Shown: in pieces, positions 56,309-64,000 of the stretch
Position numbering within the stretch: the first letter of the stretch is position 1
Layout of the letters: each line of letters begins with the position of its first letter
From: Bombyx mori
Lineage: Eukaryota; Arthropoda; Insecta; Lepidoptera; Bombycidae
Assembly (NCBI RefSeq): GCF_030269925.1
Contig: NC_085107.1
Span: forward strand, 12,090,001 to 12,154,000
Direction: 5' to 3'
DNA length: 64,000 nucleotides
Made by a program: the position numbers and the translations under genes
The notes under the pieces: model-generated
Seen by the model: the letters and a program-made list of their open reading frames with translations, nothing else
Database searches by the model: none
Told to the model about the DNA's origin: nothing

Positions 56309-56491
56309 TATGAATTACAGTGACATAATAAATACAATATACTATTATAGTATATACACGATTTGTAGTATTGCAAAAAGTAGTGTTGTGAAAAAAATAA
56401 TATCAAAGCTAAAGTGCTTGACCGCAAACATCTGTCAACGTTATAATGTGGTCGTTTCGCGTCGCTTAATGCTGCGGGGGTCGAAAGGGCC

Positions 56492-58600
56492 ACTGTAAAT
56501 TCTTTATGGCATTCTATTCGACTACCTCGCCAAATGGAATTTTGTTGTAAGGAGGCATCGGGGTTCAACCATATTATAAGTTTCACTTGTACGAATTAAA
56601 AAGAAAATGTCGTTATTGTACGTTTAATGGAGATTATTTGAAGTTTTAACGTTAATGTAGGTAAGTGGTGTTTATTGACAAAAGATTAAGCCCAAGTGTG
56701 TTAAATAAATCAAAATATTTTTACAAGCGTTGAATGTATTTGTAGCTCTTAATTGGTCAAGTTTGACAGTAATGGCATTTATCGCTTCAAGACTTATTTG
56801 TGGAATGGATAGGGAGGGAGATCGATAAAAAAAGTACGGACTCACAACGTGCCATACAACTAATACAAATTTATGAAAGAAAATCCCATTGAAGGTTAAA
56901 AGCAGGTACTGTGTCAGTGCGACATAAAATATGCAGATTCGTTTGCATCGATCAAAAGGACAGTGCCTAATCGCGTGGGACGAGATACTCTGCTGATGTC
57001 GCCTGCTGGCTTCTCGAATAGGATAGAGTACGCCTAACGCTTCCCAGGGGAGAATACTGAAAGCCTCCCTAGCTCCGCTCCACTTAGGCAATGTTCTTTA
57101 GGCCTCGTACCTTTTATTTCTCGCCTCTCGCGTGCTCGCTTTGATTGATGACAAAGACTTTCTCAACCTAACTAAAATTTCATACGGATTTCGCGGTATG
57201 AATTTTTTATTCGACGGTAAATATTGAAGGAGTGCGTCAGCATTTTATTTGTTACAAAAATTGCCTTAACTTTCACAGAAATGAAAACACTACGCTCGCT
57301 AAATCATTGTCAGAAGCTATAAAACTTTCCCGGTCGTATTGCAGAAAATAGCTTCGTTTGGAATCAATACTTGATTGCAGCTCTATTAAATTTTCCTTAC
57401 TTCTAGAGCCTTATTTTATTTTAATGACCCTCGATAATAACGCAGTCCGAACGACAAAATGTCGAAACTCGTTGGATATGAAAACGTAAATTGAAAATGT
57501 TATTACTTCTTAAATTAATAATTTCGAGTTTCAATCGGCTTCCGTTATAAAGATCAGCGTTGCTCGAACTTAAATTAAATTCATTTTGTCATTGAATAAA
57601 TTGGTTGCCAGGCGCTCCTCACGTATCGCAGAGAAACGTTTGTACGGGAAACACTGACAATAATAACTTTGACAGTTATAACCTTCGTGTAGCTTAGTTT
57701 GGCAACGTGAGCTGTGGTTAACGAAACTTTGACACTTATAGTCCACTCGCAATATATAGCCTGTCACTTGAACTCCAACGTTCTGGAGTTATTCACGAAT
57801 AGTTCAGTTTAAGAAATATTCGTTTGCCGTCGATGTGCTTTTGTTTGATAATTGTGGTTTAAATACTAAATATTTTACTGGTATGGTAAAGATTGAACGT
57901 GAGTGAACATTGTAAAGAAAGGTTTCTCGCGTACAGGTAAATCCTGCGAGGCTAAAATTAAGAAGGTTATAATGATCATCATTATCATCATCATCATCGG
58001 CCATCCCTAGGTCTCTACGAACACCCCTCAAGTCGGTTTTTGGCTCGCCATAAAAAGTAATTAATGACAAATTTATATGACCATGCATATTATTGTCAAC
58101 TTGTTAAATATGTGACAATAATACTATAATTAATAGTCTTGGTTGCTATGCTATAAGCAAGTTTTATAAGTAAAACTTGTGACCAACATCAAGTTACACA
58201 TGTGCAACTATACTAGGTTCGCTGTTAGTCTTCCAAATATTACAAAACAAAAACAATTGTTGTAAGCCGGTTCGATGTGTGATTATCGAAAACAACGCGG
58301 TATGATTGAATAAATTACAGCAAAAAGGTCTCTGTGGTTTGTCATTATTGGACATGCACACGACGGTTAATGGTGGTTTTAATTAGGTAAGTGCTTTTAA
58401 CATGGCCGTTTATTTGTATATGTTTTGTGCAATAATAATAAGTTATTAATTTTTGATCACCACATTCGTTTGACAGTTCGCTATAATGAAAGTACATTGG
58501 CACCGGGTGGCTATTCCAGGTCGGTGCCAGTATCTTTGTTTAAAGTTTTTTTTATATTCTTCGACGGGGCGGTGGGAGGGGGTGTTGATGTACTAATTGT
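56492..58600. other. DNA upstream of the duplicated Ddr exon
   Basis: The Ddr 5' UTR exon could lie here or further right, but no promoter or donor can be assigned. A minus ORF of 139 codons (56672-57091) is unrecognised. An (atc)n microsatellite is at about 57973-57999. Confidence 0.4.
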
Positions 58601-58844
58601 TACTGTTGGTAGGACCTCTTGTGAATCCGCACGGGTAGGTACCACCGCCCTGCCTATTTCTGCCGTGAAGCAGTAATGCGTTTCGGTTTGAAGGGCGAGA
58701 TAGCCGCTGTAACTACACTAAGACCTTAGAACTTCTATCTCAAGTTGGGTGGCGCATTTACGTTGTAGACGTCTATGGGCTCCAGTAACCATTTAACACC
58801 AGGTGGGCTGTGAGCTCGTCTACCCATCTAAGCAATAAAAAAAA
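58601..58844 (+). repeat. Bm1 SINE, headless form
   Basis: tactgttggtaggacctctt through ctaagcaataaaaaaaa; abuts the foldback element that follows. Confidence 0.9.
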
Positions 58845-58849
58845 GATGG

Positions 58850-59200
58850 GTGGTGTCGTCCTTATTATAAAAAGATTAATTTTAAATTCTATTCGAGCTA
58901 TAAAGAAAATAATTAGGGTATACATTATTTATTATGATTTTTTTATTGATAACAAAAAAACTACTTTACAAAGTTATCAACTTTATTTTATTTACAATGA
59001 TTTATAAAAAAATATTATAATATACAAAGAAACAGCTATTTATATGAATAATAATAATAACCGTCATCACGTAGACTATACATTAGACACTGTATAGCCA
59101 TCGCACTAAGACTAAACATAAATCATAAAAATCTTACGTTACGGACGTTTTTTCCCGTTTAGGTTACCCCTCCGTATCGTCCCATAAGGAGCTTCGTTCC
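58850..59200. mobile_element. Foldback DNA element, subfamily A, left end damaged
   Basis: The right end cccataaggagcttcgttcc is clear. The left end (gtcgtccttattat) is degenerate and touches the poly(A) of the Bm1 at 58601-58844. The core aactactttacaaagttatc is shared, reversed, with 11848-12166. Confidence 0.65.
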
Positions 59201-60289
59201 AAAAAAACACAATTCATCGAAGACCGATTCTAACTTCGGCTCTTTTGTAGGACGGCTACCTATTCATTATTTATTCATTCAACAATACCGTATCATATAC
59301 GTAAACTTAAATTGAAATCGTTTGTGTAATTTTATATTGTTCGGTGTACAATATCACCACTCTTATACAGCATTGCTATCTTTGAATATTTAAAATCGAA
59401 ACTGAATTACATTTTTTAAAAGAGTAACATCAAAAGAAATCGAACGAAGCGAAGTAAATACGTTTTACAAATTGTTGAGAAGAAAATGTAATATAACGTT
59501 CGTTCAAGAGAGTCAATTCAATTGAAAAATATTACCGTAACATTTGTATGAATGTCGTAATGTGATCTCATTACCGGTCTTTCAGCGTACAGCGACTACG
59601 CGGAAATCGTATAGGTACTCACCGTAATAAGCTATACAGCGAAACCATAGTACCTGACATAGTACCCGATGTTTATATGCTTTATTGAAACAAATGTCGC
59701 CACCGTAAGACTTTAATCGAAATTACAATTGTATAACTTATACCTTTAAACGAGCAATATATTATATAATCTGAATCTCGGAAACGGCTTTTTATAAAAT
59801 TTAGTATACAGGGGATTTCGGGGGCGATAAATCGATCTAGCTACGAATTATTTTCAAAAAAAATTGTTTTATTCGTGTTTTCAATAATCAACTTTATGAC
59901 TCTTCCCGACATCTATTGGCGACTAATAATACTATTTTTCATAATTGAGAGCAACTAACTGCTTTAAACATCGATAGATCGATGGCTTTAAAGCACTTTA
60001 AAGACACAATAACACTAAAGCTATTTTAGCAGATGGCGTTGTTAAGCCACCCGAAGCCAATGAGTGTTTGGTTTAAGTTTAGACCAAGAAAATGAATTGT
60101 TTATTTATATTATTTGTGTCTTTTTAACTCACGTGTTCACTTAAAAATGCCTAAACAATCTTGGAATATTTCATTATTTTATCAATATGTAATTCGGATT
60201 TAAATATAATTTCTAAAAAACACAATTTGTCAAAAAAAAAAAAATCGTCTAGTTACAATTGTATAATGATGGCTTTCAACTTATAAACG

Positions 60290-60661
60290 TAAGATTGTTT
60301 CGCGGCAGTAATTGCCCGTACTTATCCGTACCACCAGGTTACCTATCTTTGCCGATATAATGGATACAAGAAAAATCCAATACAGCGACAACCGACTCTG
60401 GTTCTGACCGTGCGAGGAATCCCAGGAGAACGGGCTAACTGTATCAACTAGGCAGAGGATAGCTCGCACGTAGGTCGTGATCTTGGTGTCTGCGATTGTA
60501 CGCTGGGCATTCCGCGGGGTTAGGAGAAAGGTGGTGAAAGATGTGCTCCGGAAAGCTGTTGATTGTTGAATGAAGCCTTCAGTCGGTTAAACTCCGATAT
60601 GCCCCGCTTACCACCCCCAACGCATAGATAGTTCAGCGATTTTATTTTTACCCAAAAAAAA
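60290..60661 (+). mobile_element. Relative of the 38.5-kb LINE 3' UTR fragment
   Basis: gatgtgctccggaaagct, cagtcggttaaactccgat, atgccccgcttaccaccc and cagcgattttatttttaccc followed by an A-run parallel the end of 38483-39043. The rest is diverged. Confidence 0.55.
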
Positions 60662-62252
60662 GGTCTTAGCTTGGCATAATTTCTTTCAGTTCCGTCTCAT
60701 GTATTTTTGGTCAATTCTTTAATATTAATACTTTAGTTTTGCATTACCGTTTGAAGCTTATTACTCCCAATATAACCTGAGACTTAGTCCTCATATCTCA
60801 TAGTTCAAAACACGGTTCTTTGTATATGTCACAGATTAAATGGTTTCTTTAGGCGCGACGTAACTGTGTCCCAAGAACTAATGATATCCATAAAAGGTCT
60901 TCATTACAATGCAAAGGACGTGTAATAGATGTCTCGTATCAAAGATGCCTATAGTCTCTTTACTCAAGATAACCATGTTCCAAAGCGGCAATTAATACAA
61001 TTTTGTGATACTTCATTATAATACGAACCCGAGAATGTGAGGTTGATCGATGATAAACAGTGCTGTCGGTAATCGGTCAGAGTCGGTTGACCCTGGTTGA
61101 TCTCTGTTGACTTATCCTCGAAATCGTTGGCTAGTCATTCCAGTGGATGAGTGATGACATCTTGCGTTGTGACGGTCTTTTTTTTTTCTGTGACGTCCTC
61201 TTTTCGTGAAAACATTATTCCACATTAAAATTATGTTGAATTAATGAAAATTTCAATAATTACATTTTAATCTTTTACTGTATCAGAATGTTCATGTTTC
61301 AAAGTTTCTAGGTGATCGTTTTAATAATAATTCATAATCTCGCTAATGATTGTCAATACAATATTATAATACAATATTATAATATTGTATTGACACAATC
61401 ATATTATTATATTAATGTCAAAGTGTTGGTAAGTCAAGATACAGCTGGTGATATTAAAGCCAATATGGCATTCTTTGACAAGTCGTTTTGAAATAAGCGC
61501 CTTCTTCGAGATTATACCTCTGATCCCTATTGTGCTGGCGTTCGGTTGATCGAGATGCGAAGCGCAGGTGGTTGATAAATGAATTTTCCCAACTGTGCGA
61601 GATTGATTTTCATTCAGTGAAGACCAAGAGGTTTTCCTTCTATTATATTCTGCAGATGAAGCACAAAACCAATGTATTGACAAAGGAAGTATTTAAAAAG
61701 CATTAAGTAAATTCTTTGTCGTTTTTTTTTGTTGTTGTTTGGATCGCACAAAACATCAAGCATTTATTTTATGAAAGCAGCTTTGGGATGGTTCTTAAAA
61801 TTCCTCACGGCGAAATACGACGTCGACATTACCTTATTATCCTGCTAAAATCAAAGCTTCTTACAACTTGTACGTATTTTGTTTGTTTGGTTTTTTCTTT
61901 GTTTAGAAGAAATCAAACAACAAAGTTATTTTTTTGAAGCGCCTTAACGGACCAGGGAATTAATGTAGACATCAGTAATTTATATAAGTAAAATACATAT
62001 AATTAAAATGAAAATATGTTCGTATTAAAGTAAAATGAAAAAATTACGTTAAATTTTAAAATTTTCATTGTACTCACTTACGTGTCGGTTCCCTACCAGC
62101 TTGGTATGGTTTAATATAAAATAAGTGGTGTTTAATTTCTTAATCACGATGAATTATGTAGATTGTATTTGATCAATACTCCATTTTATATTAAAACTTA
62201 TTTTCTTGTTTTTCTAAATTAAAAAAAAAAAGAAGTGTGATGTCTTCGGATA
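60662..62252. other. AT-rich DNA, no gene recognised
   Basis: Holds the 43-bp palindrome at 61352. ORFs of 73-94 codons (61399-61683, 61716-61937) show no family. Confidence 0.45.
61352..61394. repeat. Perfect 43-bp palindrome (20-bp arms, 3-nt loop)
   Basis: The left arm gtcaatacaatattataata is the exact reverse complement of the right arm ending tattgac, with caa between. With a 2-nt bulge the pairing extends into flanking atgattgt / acaatcat. No ORF inside. Confidence 0.9.
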
Positions 62253-62329
62253 GGAACGAAGTTCCTTATGATAAAAATATTAATTTTAAGTTCTATTCGA
62301 GGTGTAAAGAAAATTAAGGTGTAAAGAAA

Positions 62330-63421
62330 TTACCATCTTACGGAATCCCCGAGGGTCTCTGCAAGTGGATCGCTAGCTTTTTGGATGGGCGGAGCATCAC
62401 GGTCGTTGTAGACGGTGACTGTTCTGATACCATGACCATTAACGCTGGCGTTCCACAAGGTTCGGTGCTCTCCCCCACGCTTTTCATCCTGTATATCAAT
62501 GACATGCTGTCTATTGATGGCATGCATTGCTATGCGGATGACAGCACGGGGGATGCGCGATATATCGGCCATCAGAGTCTCTCTCGGAGCGCGGTGCAAG
62601 AGAGACGATCAAAACTTGTGTCTGAAGTGGAGAACTCTCTGGGGCGAGTCTCCGAGTGGGGTGAATCGAACTTAGTTCAATTCAACCCGTTGAAGACACA
62701 AGTTTGCGCGTTCACTGCGAAGAAGGACCCCTTTGTCATGGCGCCGCAATTCCAAGGAGTATCCCTGCAACCTTCCGCGAGTATCGGGATACTTGGGGTC
62801 GACATTTCGAGCGATGTCCAGTTTCGGAGTCATTTGGAAGGCAAAGCCAAGTTGGCGTCCAAAATGCTGGGAGTCCTCAACAGAGCGAAGCGGTACTTCA
62901 CACCTGGACAAAGGCTTTTGCTTTATAAAGCACAAGTCCGGCCTCGCGTGGAGTACTGCTCCCATCTCTGGGCCGGGGCTCCCAAATACCAGCTTCTTCC
63001 ATTTGACTCCATACAGAGGAGGGCCGTTCGGATTGTCGATAATCCCATTCTCACGGATCGTTTGGAGCCTCTGGGTCTGCGGAGGGACTTCGGTTCCCTC
63101 TGTATTTTGTACCGTATGTTCCATGGGGAGTGCTCTGAGGAATTGTTCGAGTTGATACCGGCATCTCGTTTTTACCATCGCACCGCCCGCCACCGGAGTA
63201 GAGTTCATCCATACTACCTGGAGCCACTGCGGTCATCCACAGTGCGTTTCCAGAGATCTTTTTTGCCACGTACCATCCGGCTATGGAGTGAGCTCCCCTC
63301 CACGGTGTTTCCTGAGCGCTATGACATGTCCTTCTTCAAACGAGGCTTGTGGAGAGTATTAAGCGGTAGGCAGCATCTTGGCTCTGCCCCTGGCATTGCT
63401 GAAGTCCATGGGCGACGGTAA
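62330..63421 (+). pseudogene. LINE reverse transcriptase, C-terminal part
   Basis: Open frame of about 363 codons up to TAA at 63419. The frame is open from the truncation point (YGIPEGLCKWIASFLDGR), so the start is lost. RT motifs: AGVPQGSVLSPTLFILYIND (template-grip block) and YADD (62531-62542, catalytic aspartates). A GILGVDISSD block, an LLYKAQVRPRVEYCSHLWAG block and a thumb segment follow. No zinc knuckle is seen, and the end includes repeat-tail sequence (SAPGIAEVHGRR). This suggests a CR1/jockey/L2-type LINE. There are no internal stops in what remains, so the insertion is probably recent. Confidence 0.9.
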
Positions 63422-63486
63422 CCACTCACCATCAGGTGGGCCGTATGCTCGTCTGCCTACAAGGGCAATAAAAAAAAAAAAAAAAA
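62330..63486 (+). mobile_element. Non-LTR retrotransposon (CR1/jockey-like), 5'-truncated, inserted in foldback element
   Basis: Contains the 3' part of the RT ORF, a short 3' UTR (ggtaggcagcatcttggc, caggtgggccgtatgctcgt) and a poly(A) ending at 63486. The same 3' tail occurs reversed at 14936-15090 and direct at 42618-42731, so at least three copies of this family are here. The 5' junction has an imperfect direct repeat of about 16 bp (aggtgtaaagaaaatta, aggtgtaaagaaatta). Confidence 0.85.
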
Positions 63487-64000
63487 CACTGGAGGTTTCG
63501 CAACAACCCACGGTCATTCGGTAACGTGCGAGCTTATTGTGGTACACTTCATTCACGGTTGTTTGCTTAAGAGTTAGTGTATTGCGCAAACGAACGCTCT
63601 GAGATCGTGATCAATGAATGATAAAAAAATATTATGTTATTTTGTGTACGTTATTACAATGTTAAGTCGTAAACTGTGTGCATTACTAATAAAAATCTTA
63701 CGTTACGGACGTTTTTTCCCGTTACCCCTCCGCATCGTCCCATAAGGAACTTCGTTCCAAAAACAGTTTTATGGATTATTATGTTCATTCTGGTTCAGAA
63801 TAGTGTTCTAAGTTTATTAAAAAACAATATGTAATAATAATAGAACGAACAGACAGTTTAATGTACGAAGCACGGCCAATGCGTTCGATATTCACAAACT
63901 TTCGTGCGCCTGCCGTGCCAGGAAACAACCCCTTTACCCAATTTATGACAACGCCGTGCATTTGAATAAGTTTACCATAAAAATAGGCGTTCCGCGGCCA

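Larger units (their letters stand above)
52765..56491. repeat. 3.73-kb direct tandem duplication, unit 2
   Basis: Second unit, same order and orientation. The offset stays 3732 from the first base to the last, so no indels exist, even in the (TA)n and poly(T) runs. All ORFs translate identically. The five bases ctagg (52760-52764) lie between units and belong to neither, as expected of an end-joining junction. Flanks left of unit 1 (aataaac) and right of unit 2 (actgtaaat) are unique. Confidence 0.97.
62253..63758. mobile_element. Foldback-type DNA element interrupted by a LINE
   Basis: Outer ends: ggaacgaagttccttat at 62253 and its reverse complement ataaggaacttcgttcc ending at 63758. Each end is itself a small hairpin (ggaac-gaa-gttcc). 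The segments 62253-62329 and 63487-63758 align with the uninterrupted relative at 45508-45838, for example at actggaggttt and cggtcattcggtaa. A LINE fills the gap. Superfamily unknown. Confidence 0.75.

Noticed and set aside
57973..57999. (atc)n run as an RTE LINE tail
   Set aside because: No LINE-derived sequence next to it that I can recognise; kept as a microsatellite only.

Overview
The window is nuclear DNA of a silkmoth, Bombyx mori or a very close relative. The main evidence is at least fifteen Bm1-type SINE copies, full-length ones keeping a tRNA-like head. Lepidopteran non-autonomous Helitrons (TC...CTAGT), mariner-type transposons and 5'-truncated LINEs point the same way. The DNA is AT-rich and intron-dominated, with canonical GT-AG spliced exons. 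There is no bacterial gene structure, CRISPR array or tRNA gene.

The one host gene I can reconstruct is a discoidin domain receptor tyrosine kinase (Ddr) on the minus strand. Eight coding exons with compatible phases run from 52082 down to 23094. In order they are: a signal-peptide/Thr-rich exon (51786-52082), discoidin-domain exons (35998-36109, 29935-30166, 28858-29005), discoidin-like-domain exons (28508-28696, 27928-28061, 27639-27846), and an exon with a furin-like site, transmembrane helix and basic juxtamembrane segment (23094-23412). They give 544 codons plus 2 nt. The kinase exons are not visible and should lie below position 1. The 5' UTR exon and promoter are upstream of the ATG exon and were not identified.

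The most striking feature is a direct tandem duplication of 3727 bp (49033-52759 and 52765-56491) separated by 5 bp. Each unit holds one complete copy of the Ddr signal-peptide exon, a DD37D mariner with one stop codon, a Helitron and a Bm1. I saw no difference between the units. The duplicated exon is 297 nt with matching end phases, so splicing in both copies would keep the reading frame.

Region by region: 1-23 kb is AT-rich DNA with a LINE endonuclease fragment, an RTE-like fragment, Bm1 copies, Helitrons, a foldback element and a pair of 380-bp repeats, with one small membrane-protein-like ORF at 22789. 23-36 kb holds most Ddr exons, an apparently intact DD34D mariner (30409-31698) and an R1-clade LINE with a clean target-site duplication (33133-34507). 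36-52 kb is the large Ddr intron, filled with SINEs, Helitrons and LINE tails. 49-56.5 kb is the tandem duplication. 56.5-64 kb is intergenic or 5' non-coding DNA, including a LINE reverse transcriptase inserted into a foldback element (62253-63758) and a perfect 43-bp palindrome.
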